Of a stretch of 7,472 nucleotides of DNA, positions 1 to 6,589 are shown one piece after another. A program made the position numbers and the translations under genes. The notes below the pieces were generated by a model. It did no database searches and was not told where the DNA came from. It saw only the letters and a program-made list of their open reading frames with translations. The stretch comes from Acidobacteriota bacterium (GTDB taxonomy: Bacteria > Acidobacteriota > Blastocatellia > Pyrinomonadales > Pyrinomonadaceae): NCBI GenBank assembly GCA_020853255.1, contig JADYZI010000157.1, positions 1 to 7,472 on the forward strand. Direction: 5' to 3'. Position 1 is the stretch's first letter. Every line of letters starts with the position of its first letter.

Positions 1-3000
1 CATAGGTCGTGTTCGACGTGAATCGGTTCGTTGCCTTGTCGATGTGAGTGTCCTCGATTGCCGTATATGCTAACGGATTCTGCTGACCAGCGATCGGATT
101 ACTCGCGGCCTTGCGATAAAGATTCCCAAAGCGGTCGAAGTCGAAGACCTGTTTGTAAGTAAGTTGGGCGTTGTCGCCCTGTTTGTACTCGCGGGCTTCC
201 TTCAGTCTGCCAAGTTCGTCATACCCGAACCGCTGGCTCCACTGCTTATCCGCTCCTATCCAGCCTTCGACCTTGCCCAACTGGCCATTGTTTTGCGTCG
301 TGTTCACATTTCCGGTTGCAAGGTCAACCGTGCCGTAACCATAATCGTACTTTTGCAAAACATCCGAACCTCTTAACAGACTTTGCGAATCCATCTGGAA
401 GCGGTCGTTGTAGCTAAAACTCTCGCTAGTCCCGTTGCCGAGATTTATCTGCGTCAACAGCCCCTTGTCGTTGATGGTGATGCCGGAGAGATACGTCCGC
501 TGTCCATCCGCCACGCCCGAAAGCCGCCCGAAGTTATCCACCGCCATCGTAACGACCCTTCCGCTCGGATACTTCTCGCTCACCAACTGCCCGGCCAGAT
601 TGTAGCCGTATTCGAGGCTGTAACTTTGGTTCCCGATACTCTGCACGTGCTTCACCGCCTGCCCTAATTTATCATAGTCGTAATTCTGCACAGTCTCCGG
701 CGTCCCATACGCCGCATTCGCCGCCGTCTGCACCTTCGTCAGCCGCCCGTTATTGTAAAAGCCGCTCTCGGCCTCATCATAAGTGTAAGTCACCGTCGGT
801 GTCTGATAGCCCGTCTCGCCGGTGTAAACGACAGTCTTAACGCGGTTCAGCCCGTCATAAGTAAACGCCGTCTTTACGCCACGGGCATCAAAGCCTTCGA
901 TCAGAAGATTCTCGGCGTCGTATTTGTAAACTCCCGTCCACAAACCAGCGGCCCCGACATGGACGCCGCTATTATCCAACGTGGCCGTCGCCTCGACCTG
1001 CTTCTCGTGCGTCAGCCTCGAAAGCGAGTCATACTTGAACAACCTCTCCTGAATGTTCGTCCCATCCGATTGGATAACCTTTGTAAGATTATCGTTGCCG
1101 TCGTATTTGTAAAACGTCGGCTGGTTTGGCGATGCCGCCGCACCAAGACCGGCCGCCGTCGGCTCGTCCACACGGACCAGGCGGCCCAGTGCATCGACGA
1201 TCTGGCGTCGCTCCTTATCGGCCTGATCCTTCGCCCGCGAGACCGTGCCCATGACCTGGCTGCTGTCGGGATATGTGACGGTCACCGTTTCTTCATTCGG
1301 GTATGCGTAAACATGTGTATCGTCCGGCAGGGTCGTCGAAAGCGTACGCCCTAGGCCATCGCGTGCCGCCGCCAGCGAAAACTTTATTCCCGAAGGAAGC
1401 CCGTCTGTCAAATTCGCGACCGTATGCGGCGAATAGCTCTTTTCCGGCCTGCCCATGATGTCGAACTCGACCTCGCTGGAGAGATATCCGTCCGTTGTCT
1501 GGCTTCGGCCCCGAAACGCCTGCCCGCGTCCGTTGATAAAGCTCCATGACGAAACGCTCCGCGCGGCATCAAGGCTTTGGGTCGTCTTTACAGAATATGG
1601 AAATGTCGCGTCGTTGTACTCGGTTGTCGTCCACGCCCCGGTCCCGGCCGGTCCGTCCGTTCTGGTTACTCTCAAATTGGAGGTGTCGTACGTAAGGCTC
1701 GAAACCTGTCCGTTCTCGTCGGTGGCGGTTTTCATCAGCCCGGTGTTCAGATCGTAGGTCGCGCTTGTTGTCATCGACAAACCCTGGCCGCTCCGTGTTT
1801 GCGACATCGGAAAGGCATACTGGTTCGCGACCACATACTGTGTCGTCTTTAACTCACAGCAGCTTGACGACGACTCGGTCACGTTTCCGGTGATGTCATA
1901 CTTCATCGTCGAGACAGACGCATTTTGATCAACAGGAAGTGTCGCGTCGGAGAATGTCGTGATCTTCGTAACGTTGCCGCGAAAGCGGGTCGCCTCAAGG
2001 TACAATGGGACCTCCCAGCAGCAGTCTATAATGTCCGGATTGCAGTTCCGAAAACATCCGGTGCGCGGCGGAGTGTTCGGATTGTATCTCCTATCATGCG
2101 CCGAGTTAGAAATATCGGCGCGCCGCACAAGAAGGTCGAGGCCGTTATTGTCGTACTCATAAACCGTCTTCGAAACGGCCTGTCCGCCGACAATTGTCTT
2201 TACTTCCTTGGGAAGATGGAGCAGCCTGTTGACGATCCAGCCGTTTCCGGTTTCATAGGTCGTCTCGGTCCTTCGCAGTTCGGTTCCCAGTGTCCCCGCC
2301 GCCGCAAAGTCGTGCTCGCGAACGACCGTTTGGTTGTTGTAAATATCGTAATCGAAACTCGTCGCCCTTGTCTGACCGGCGTCGTTAGTGACTTCTATCT
2401 TGTCCAGCCTGGGATTGTCACGGCCAGCCATTTGGCTATTCGCACCCTGTTCCCAGAAAAGGCTTGTCTTCGACCAAACCTTAACCGATCCGACCGGTCC
2501 GGTTTCAATCCGTGTCTCTTTCAGAAGGCCATTTTCCCAATCGGATGTCGGCTTGATCTTTGACACCGAGATATTACGTGTCCCGTCCGGTGCGGTTACC
2601 GTAACGGTGCGGGTCCCAGTGCACGTACCGGAACTGATCACACAGTCTGTTGTTGGCCCTGTAATATCTTCGGCCACCATGAAACTCGTCTGTGGAATGG
2701 CGCTTGTCCGCCCCTTCCAGTCATCTGTACGCTCGGTATATTTCGGCACGTCGGTAAGTGTCGGCACTTGGGTCGTCGGGTAATTATAGTTTGTCCACGC
2801 CGCCCAGGTTCCCTCGTTCGTAACCGTTCCGGTTTCTGTGGTACTCGTGCCGCTGACCTGCATTCCCCGCAGCTGCCATATCTTGTAGATCATTCCAAAC
2901 GTCGGCGAATAGTCATACTTAAAACCCGTCTGCGTTCCGGGGAAATATACATACTTCAACACCTTAACGGTTGCCATCTCCGGTGCAATGGAGCCGTCAA

Positions 3001-4417
3001 ACCGCCCCCGCCAATCAAAGGACATATCCGCGTAATAGAATCTGATCGTCTGCCGCTCCGCGCCGCCGTCAAAACCGGGAACCGTTATCGCCACAAGCTT
3101 TTTGTCACCCGTAGGTTCATAATAAAAGTTAATATACCGGTTCAAGGTGTCCTGAATGTAGAGTATCTTTCCTTGCGAATCGCCTTGCACATAGGCGATC
3201 GTCATCATGTTTCCATTCCGGTCATTTATTCGGATCGGGAACCGCTTTCCCGAACTTGTCGATGTTCCGTACATTACCTGCGTTCCGTCCGGAAAAATGA
3301 CATTGACCGACGACTGAACGTAATGGCCGCAAATGGTTGTGCGGATAAACGTTCCGTCGTTCGACTCGTAGATCGAACAGCCGCCCGAAGCCTGCCTGTA
3401 GGCAAGCTGGTGCCTGGTCCCGCTGGGGCTCGTCAGCATATATCCGCCCACAGATCCCCAGCCATACGGCACCAACTCGCCGTATCCCATTTCGAAACCG
3501 GGAGCTATCCAGTTTCCATCAATATTGAAGTTATAAGTAGTCGTCTGGCCGCTGCCCGATTTATTCCACACCCGGCTATTGTAAGTGAGGCCGATAGACG
3601 CGTCGATGCCCCGGCCGGGCAAGGACGCAGCCGGGATATCAAAACTGAAATTCGAACTTCCATATCGTTCGCGCGTCATTATTGCGGAAGCCGCCGCGCG
3701 CGAACCAATTTCGGACTGGCCGACCGGATTTCCAAGATTATTTTCCGGCGTGACCAGGTTCGCCGCCAGCTCTTCAGTGTAAACGGGTGTCTCGGGGTCT
3801 TGGTTCAAGACGGTCGCGTGCGCCTCAGCGTCACGAACGTTCTTTTTGACCAGCACGGTTATCTCCTTCACCACGCTGCCCGAACGGACGGACAATTTGG
3901 CTTCACCAGCGGTCAGTGCGATCGCTTGCGAATCGTTCAGGATTCGAACGATCTTTGAATTGGCACACTGCCACTTCGCACCAACTCCGTTAACGATCTC
4001 GCCTTTCTTGTCAAGCGGACGTGCGCCGAGAGAGATTATCTGCCCGACCTCGATCTCCTGGTGCTGGCCCAATTCGGTCCTTATTCCGGCGACCTGCTTT
4101 TCAAGCGCTGCCCCTGCGGCCAGTGCCTCGCCACCGGCCTTGTCGTCCGCAGGCGCCGTGAACAGCGACGCAGGGTCGCTCGTTAGACTCTTGAGCAGAT
4201 CACGCATAGACCTTTCCAGCGGGCTTTCCGACGCTGTAAGGCGCAATCCGTCATCTGGTACCGGCGGGAGATCTAGGTCAGCTGCCCAAAGTGGTATAGG
4301 CGCGGCCGTCGGCATCATTATGCCCAGCATTACGACGACGACGGCGGCCTTTCTTTGTGCGACGGCAAAAAAAGCGGTATTGGTGATCGTTTTAAGGGCC
4401 TTGCGGAAGCGGGTCAT
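1..4417 (-). CDS. Secreted Rhs/YD-repeat protein, C-terminus beyond window edge
   Basis: One frame is open from the ATG at 4417-4415 to the left edge, giving at least 1472 residues. The start has GGAG nine bases upstream (4427-4430). Residues 1-23 are basic, 24-39 are hydrophobic (AAVVVVMLGIMMPTAA), and a signal-peptidase-like site falls near PLWA/AD (45/46), so export is likely. Residues about 118-193 resemble a Big_2 Ig-like domain (GQIISLGARPLD..., W149, ending in ITVLVK). An entry motif LPGRGIDASIGLTYNSRVW lies at 266-284. After that come Rhs/YD-type strands, for example FTYDGLNRV (1185-1193), YDKLGQ and FGYDELGRL. Cysteines cluster at 788, 792, 799, 800 and 853-854. Rhs proteins of this type form a hollow beta-shell, often ending in a conserved core and a variable C-terminal domain. 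The visible end (FDFDRFGNLY...ATNRFTSNTTY) looks like the run-in to that core, so any effector domain is outside the window. It is probably cotranscribed with the propeller gene 64 bp upstream. The family call is firm; the function is unknown. Confidence 0.95.
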   Translation of the reverse strand, partial: MTRFRKALKTITNTAFFAVAQRKAAVVVVMLGIMMPTAAPIPLWAADLDLPPVPDDGLRLTASESPLERSMRDLLKSLTSDPASLFTAPADDKAGGEALAAGAALEKQVAGIRTELGQHQEIEVGQIISLGARPLDKKGEIVNGVGAKWQCANSKIVRILNDSQAIALTAGEAKLSVRSGSVVKEITVLVKKNVRDAEAHATVLNQDPETPVYTEELAANLVTPENNLGNPVGQSEIGSRAAASAIMTRERYGSSNFSFDIPAASLPGRGIDASIGLTYNSRVWNKSGSGQTTTYNFNIDGNWIAPGFEMGYGELVPYGWGSVGGYMLTSPSGTRHQLAYRQASGGCSIYESNDGTFIRTTICGHYVQSSVNVIFPDGTQVMYGTSTSSGKRFPIRINDRNGNMMTIAYVQGDSQGKILYIQDTLNRYINFYYEPTGDKKLVAITVPGFDGGAERQTIRFYYADMSFDWRGRFDGSIAPEMATVKVLKYVYFPGTQTGFKYDYSPTFGMIYKIWQLRGMQVSGTSTTETGTVTNEGTWAAWTNYNYPTTQVPTLTDVPKYTERTDDWKGRTSAIPQTSFMVAEDITGPTTDCVISSGTCTGTRTVTVTAPDGTRNISVSKIKPTSDWENGLLKETRIETGPVGSVKVWSKTSLFWEQGANSQMAGRDNPRLDKIEVTNDAGQTRATSFDYDIYNNQTVVREHDFAAAGTLGTELRRTETTYETGNGWIVNRLLHLPKEVKTIVGGQAVSKTVYEYDNNGLDLLVRRADISNSAHDRRYNPNTPPRTGCFRNCNPDIIDCCWEVPLYLEATRFRGNVTKITTFSDATLPVDQNASVSTMKYDITGNVTESSSSCCELKTTQYVVANQYAFPMSQTRSGQGLSMTTSATYDLNTGLMKTATDENGQVSSLTYDTSNLRVTRTDGPAGTGAWTTTEYNDATFPYSVKTTQSLDAARSVSSWSFINGRGQAFRGRSQTTDGYLSSEVEFDIMGRPEKSYSPHTVANLTDGLPSGIKFSLAAARDGLGRTLSTTLPDDTHVYAYPNEETVTVTYPDSSQVMGTVSRAKDQADKERRQIVDALGRLVRVDEPTAAGLGAAASPNQPTFYKYDGNDNLTKVIQSDGTNIQERLFKYDSLSRLTHEKQVEATATLDNSGVHVGAAGLWTGVYKYDAENLLIEGFDARGVKTAFTYDGLNRVKTVVYTGETGYQTPTVTYTYDEAESGFYNNGRLTKVQTAANAAYGTPETVQNYDYDKLGQAVKHVQSIGNQSYSLEYGYNLAGQLVSEKYPSGRVVTMAVDNFGRLSGVADGQRTYLSGITINDKGLLTQINLGNGTSESFSYNDRFQMDSQSLLRGSDVLQKYDYGYGTVDLATGNVNTTQNNGQLGKVEGWIGADKQWSQRFGYDELGRLKEAREYKQGDNAQLTYKQVFDFDRFGNLYRKAASNPIAGQQNPLAYTAIEDTHIDKATNRFTSNTTY

Positions 4418-4481
4418 TGTTCTATTCTCCAAGAAGGTATATGTGTTCAGCGGCAATGTAAGCAACGGTTCGACACTCGGC

Positions 4482-5588
4482 CTATCTTCGATACGGGGCC
4501 GGGACAGGGATGTCGCCGGATTGGCCCCATTGTTGGACGCGCCAGTTCAGGTTGCTGGATTTGATGATGTACCAGGTGCCGTTGGACGGGCGCCAGACGG
4601 CGCGGTCGGTTTTGCCGTCGCTGTCGTAGTCGCCCTGGACGGCGATGTCGCTGGACTGATAGCCCCAGGTGCCGAGCGAGATGGTCGTGCCGGTCGAACT
4701 TTGGCGGATGCTCCAGGTGTCGTTCGATTTCCAGACGGCATGATCGGTTTTTAGGTCGCCGTCATAATCGCCGGGCACGGCCTTATCGCCGCTGGCTCCG
4801 AACTGCAAACTTGTCGCGGAGTTGGTGCTGCTTTGCCAGACGTTCCAGGTGGCGTCGCCGTTCCGCCACAAGGCGAAGTCCGCCTTGCCGTCGCCGTCGA
4901 AATCGCTAGGGACGGGCTGGTCGGTCGAGTTTCCGTACTGAAGGCTGATCTGGGCCTGCGCTCCGCCCGAATGCTTGACATACCACGTCTGGGTCGTCGG
5001 CCGGTACACGGCAAAGTCGGTGCGGCTGTCGCCGTCGAAATCAGCTGGGACCGGGATGTCGCCATTCTGGCCCCAACCCGTGGTCACCATGGCACCGCTG
5101 CTTGAAGCTATGGAGTACCAATTGCCGTCGCTTGGACGAAAGACGCAGAAATCCGTCTTTCCGTCGCCGTCAAAATCGCCCGGTGCGGGCTTATCGGTCG
5201 AAACGCCCCATGATTGCTGCGATGTTCCGCCGCCATCGCCCAAAACGTACCATGTGCCGGTCGAAAGCCGCCAAACGCCCAGGTCGTTCGGCGCGGGCTG
5301 GACCGGCTCGGATACCGCGAGGAGTTTGCTTCCGGCGTAGACGTACTCTTTGGCGGGCGCGTTGGCGACGTATTGCGGTGTCGGCGGCGGCACCGCGGCC
5401 CGTCCGCCGGTTGCGGTCAGTTCAGCGGTCGTGTCGCGCCTCGCGGCTACTGCGGCAAAGCCGACGAGCACGGCAAGCAGTATCCCGACGATCAGAACGA
5501 TCTTTGAAAGAGCACGCCCGTTGTGTTTTGCCGGCTGGTTGGGCCGTTTTGCGTTCGGATCGGATCTATGAAGTTTTTTCCTGGCCAT
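4482..5588 (-). CDS. Membrane-anchored FG-GAP/VCBS beta-propeller protein
   Basis: This is a 368-residue protein. Residues 1-29 are basic and cytoplasmic by charge, and 30-49 form one membrane helix (IVLIVGILLAVLVGFAAVAA). A spacer follows, carrying KEYVYAGSKLLAV (80-92). Residues about 101-368 hold six W-rich units. Five Ca-binding-type loops are visible: DFDGDGKTD (138-146), DFDGDSRTD (183-191), DFDGDGKAD (229-237), DYDGDLKTD (274-282) and DYDSDGKTD (320-328), spaced 45-46 residues apart. The sixth unit stops at GDIPVPAPYRR without a loop, while the first repeat begins with only the strand half (DLGVWRLSTGTWYVL). This fits a ring closed by N- and C-terminal strands. Such domains usually bind Ca2+ and mediate binding or adhesion; a binding partner is not evident. 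The start at 5588 was chosen over an in-frame ATG at 5639 because AGGAG lies at 5593-5597 and the extra 17 codons overlap a leader hairpin. The same-strand Rhs gene follows after 64 bp with no terminator in between. Confidence 0.93.
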   Translation of the reverse strand: MARKKLHRSDPNAKRPNQPAKHNGRALSKIVLIVGILLAVLVGFAAVAARRDTTAELTATGGRAAVPPPTPQYVANAPAKEYVYAGSKLLAVSEPVQPAPNDLGVWRLSTGTWYVLGDGGGTSQQSWGVSTDKPAPGDFDGDGKTDFCVFRPSDGNWYSIASSSGAMVTTGWGQNGDIPVPADFDGDSRTDFAVYRPTTQTWYVKHSGGAQAQISLQYGNSTDQPVPSDFDGDGKADFALWRNGDATWNVWQSSTNSATSLQFGASGDKAVPGDYDGDLKTDHAVWKSNDTWSIRQSSTGTTISLGTWGYQSSDIAVQGDYDSDGKTDRAVWRPSNGTWYIIKSSNLNWRVQQWGQSGDIPVPAPYRR

Positions 5589-5592
5589 GGCA

Positions 5593-5597
5593 CTCCT
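5593..5597 (-). promoter_or_regulatory. Shine-Dalgarno site fixing the propeller gene start
   Basis: AGGAG sits four bases before the ATG at 5588-5586. The in-frame ATG 17 codons upstream has no comparable site and lies inside the hairpin-bearing leader, so the downstream ATG is preferred. Confidence 0.75.
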
Positions 5598-5604
5598 GTG
5601 TTCT

Positions 5605-5648
5605 AAAAATAAAACGGCCGCGCAAGGACGGGTTTCCATCCAGCGCGG
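5605..5648 (-). terminator. Terminator-like hairpin in propeller gene leader (possible attenuator)
   Basis: Read on the minus strand, CCGCGC (5648-5643) pairs with GCGCGG (5623-5618). Inside it GGATGG (5641-5636) pairs with CCGTCC (5631-5626) with one G-U pair and the four-base loop AAAC. A one-by-two internal loop separates the two stems. After CCG comes TTTTATTTTT (5614-5605). This is the form of an intrinsic terminator, although the U-tract starts three bases after the stem rather than directly. It ends seven bases before the AGGAG of the propeller gene. It could attenuate the operon, end an upstream minus-strand transcript, or shape translation initiation. Confidence 0.6.
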
Positions 5649-5689
5649 ATCAAGCTCGATCTTCGGAAAAAAAAGATTTCGGATGTTAA

Positions 5690-5714
5690 GGGAAACGGAT
5701 CAGGGAAACGATCA
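5690..5714. repeat. Short imperfect direct repeat in the propeller leader
   Basis: GGGAAACGGATCA (5690-5702) is followed at once by GGGAAACGATCA (5703-5714), which is the same sequence less one G. It lies in the inferred 5' leader of the propeller gene. It may be a small duplication or a binding site; no known motif was recognised. Confidence 0.55.
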
Positions 5715-5832
5715 CGGAATTGCGACGTTAACGCCTTTAATGGCGGTGCAGAACGACGGTGGAAGCACATAGACATAAGTTTCCCAGTGAAAGTAGGAAA
5801 TGGATCAACTTATACTCTGTAGATGTCGTCAG

Positions 5833-5844
5833 GCGGCGAACCGC
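5833..5844 (-). other. Small UUCG-loop hairpin near inferred 5' end
   Basis: On the minus strand GCGG-TTCG-CCGC forms a four-pair GC stem with a UUCG loop. It is about eleven bases into the transcript if the promoter at 5862-5890 is used. Such 5' hairpins can protect RNA ends. The loop is closed by G-C rather than the extra-stable C-G pair. Confidence 0.35.
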
Positions 5845-5861
5845 TAATAGATAATGGACGA

Positions 5862-5890
5862 ATCCTAAGCCGCTTTTTTCAATTTGTCAA
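5862..5890 (-). promoter_or_regulatory. Probable sigma70-type promoter for propeller-Rhs operon
   Basis: On the minus strand a perfect -35 hexamer TTGACA (5890-5885) is followed by exactly 17 bases and TAGGAT (5867-5862), a 4/6 match to TATAAT. The sequence upstream of the -35 is AT-rich and includes a 14-bp palindrome at 5903-5916, as in an UP element or activator site. Transcription would begin near 5855 and leave a leader of about 265-270 nt before the propeller start codon. This is inferred from consensus only. The hexamers also overlap the last codons of a doubtful minus-strand ORF. Confidence 0.5.
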
Positions 5891-5902
5891 CTGTCGTTTT
5901 TA

Positions 5903-5916
5903 GATTTTTAAAAATC
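5903..5916. promoter_or_regulatory. 14-bp perfect AT-rich palindrome upstream of -35
   Basis: GATTTTTAAAAATC is its own reverse complement. It ends 12 bp upstream of the TTGACA hexamer, centred near -55 relative to the inferred transcription start. That location suits an UP element or a dimeric regulator site. The sequence is certain; the role is inferred. Confidence 0.4.
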
Positions 5917-6399
5917 GAACGCCGTGTGAGACCTGGCGGGGTTTCGGCCGTTCCGCCCACAGTTTGGTTGAAGGTTCTTTGCGCCAGCGTGAAACTGCCC
6001 AGCGCCAGTGTGAAACTGCCCAGCGCCAGCGTGAAACTGCCCAGCGCCAGCGTGAAACCGCCCAGCGCCAGCGTGAAACTGCCCAGCGCCAGCGTGAAAG
6101 TGCCCAGCGCCAGCGTGAAACTGCCCAGCGCCAGCGTGAAACTGCCCAGCGCCAGCGTGAAAGTGCCCAGCGCCAGCGTGAAACTGGCCAGCGCCAGCGT
6201 GAAAGGGGCCGGCGCCAGCGTGAATGTGCTCAATACCCGCTACGTCGAAAAGAATGCTCCCGTCGGGCAGTATTCCGCCGTCGTCGCGACAGCAACGCAG
6301 CCTACTTCCTGATCTACCCTTCACTGCCGCCGAAACTGGCGGAACTTGAAACCTGTGATCAGCCGTGTGCTCTCGATGGCCGCGGCTGTTCTTTCGCAT
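5908..6399 (-). CDS. Doubtful ORF through the 21-bp array (FHAGAG[QH] heptads)
   Basis: This is one of several overlapping open frames across the array and the only long one with an ATG start. It would encode 163 residues: a 60-residue N-terminal part rich in Arg and Cys (MRKNSRGHREHTADHRF...), about twelve FHAGAG[QH/R] heptads, and the tail NLQPNCGRNGRNPARSHTAFDF. In its favour, 8 of the 13 substitutions among repeat units fall at third codon positions in this frame, against 2 to 3 in the other three frames scored. Against it, there is no Shine-Dalgarno sequence before the ATG and no recognisable domain. A rival minus-strand reading (5865-6233, FTLALGS heptads) has only a TTG start and no Shine-Dalgarno sequence, but a more protein-like tail (RRSIFKNLKTTVDKLKKAA). 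Both would run into the propeller operon leader. Neither may be real. Confidence 0.2.
   Translation of the reverse strand: MRKNSRGHREHTADHRFQVPPVSAAVKGRSGSRLRCCRDDGGILPDGSILFDVAGIEHIHAGAGPFHAGAGQFHAGAGHFHAGAGQFHAGAGQFHAGAGHFHAGAGQFHAGAGRFHAGAGQFHAGAGQFHTGAGQFHAGAKNLQPNCGRNGRNPARSHTAFDF
5980..6231. repeat. Twelve-copy 21-bp tandem repeat array
   Basis: Twelve contiguous 21-bp units run without spacers. Each contains the core GCGCCAGCGTGAAA (unit positions 2-15), which is constant except for one C-to-T in unit 2 (6001-6021) and a last-base change in unit 12. The remaining seven positions vary mildly (CTGCCC, CCGCCC, GTGCCC, CTGGCC, GGGGCC, GTGCTC). I count 13 substitutions in total, with most of them in the last three units, as expected for an array homogenised in its interior. 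The unit is a multiple of three, so frames stay open: QRQRETA and SASVKLP on the plus strand, and FTLALGS, FHAGAGQ and AVSRWRW on the minus strand. The third plus frame has TGA in every unit. The period is also two turns of B-DNA. It lies between divergent genes. It may be a protein-binding array or part of a low-complexity gene; the sequence alone does not decide this. Confidence 0.97.
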
Positions 6400-6589
6400 A
6401 TTCTAGCGTCCGGTGTCGGCGAAATGGGCGCTGCTTGACCGGATGGGTTACAATATAGAGTTTGGTGTCCTGATCTTCGCAATATTCTACGGGCAAAAGA
6501 GGTGGTATTTTGCGTCATCAAATATGGCATGTTTTCTGTTGGCGGCAATTTGCGGGCGGGAGACGGGTGATCTTCTACACGAGGCAACG
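6232..6589. other. Intergenic stretch before TPR gene, no gene recognised
   Basis: This lies between the 21-bp array and the TPR gene. Short open frames exist on both strands, but none has a good ribosome site or recognisable product. A small inverted repeat (CCGCC-GAAACT-GGCGG) is at 6327-6342 with no T-run after it. A TACAAT at 6449-6454 resembles a -10 box but has no matching -35 at normal spacing, so the TPR promoter is not assigned. Confidence 0.5.
6581..6584 (+). promoter_or_regulatory. Shine-Dalgarno site fixing the TPR gene start
   Basis: GAGG lies five bases before the ATG at 6590. The two upstream in-frame ATGs (6443 and 6527) lack such a site, which decides the start. Confidence 0.65.

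Noticed and set aside
2768..3958. 396-codon open frame on the plus strand
   Set aside because: It is fully antisense to the Rhs gene, which has a continuous frame and clear family motifs. The product is Arg-rich with no domain; it reflects codon bias on the opposite strand.
3846..4754. 302-codon open frame on the plus strand
   Set aside because: It spans the antisense of the Rhs N-terminus, the gap and the propeller C-terminus. It has no ribosome site or family resemblance.
5589..5639. 17-codon N-terminal extension of the propeller protein
   Set aside because: It has no Shine-Dalgarno sequence, overlaps the leader hairpin, and adds residues unlike the basic-then-helix N-terminus that begins at 5588.
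5869..5879. Plus-strand terminator (GCCGC then TTTTTT)
   Set aside because: The only pairing arm (GCGGC at 5833-5837) is over 30 bases away, and there is no plus-strand gene upstream to terminate.
5980..6231. CRISPR array
   Set aside because: The 21-bp units abut each other with no unique spacers, and no cas genes are present.
6435..6454. TTGACC and TACAAT as a promoter for the TPR gene
   Set aside because: The spacing between them is only 8 bases, far from the usual 16-18.
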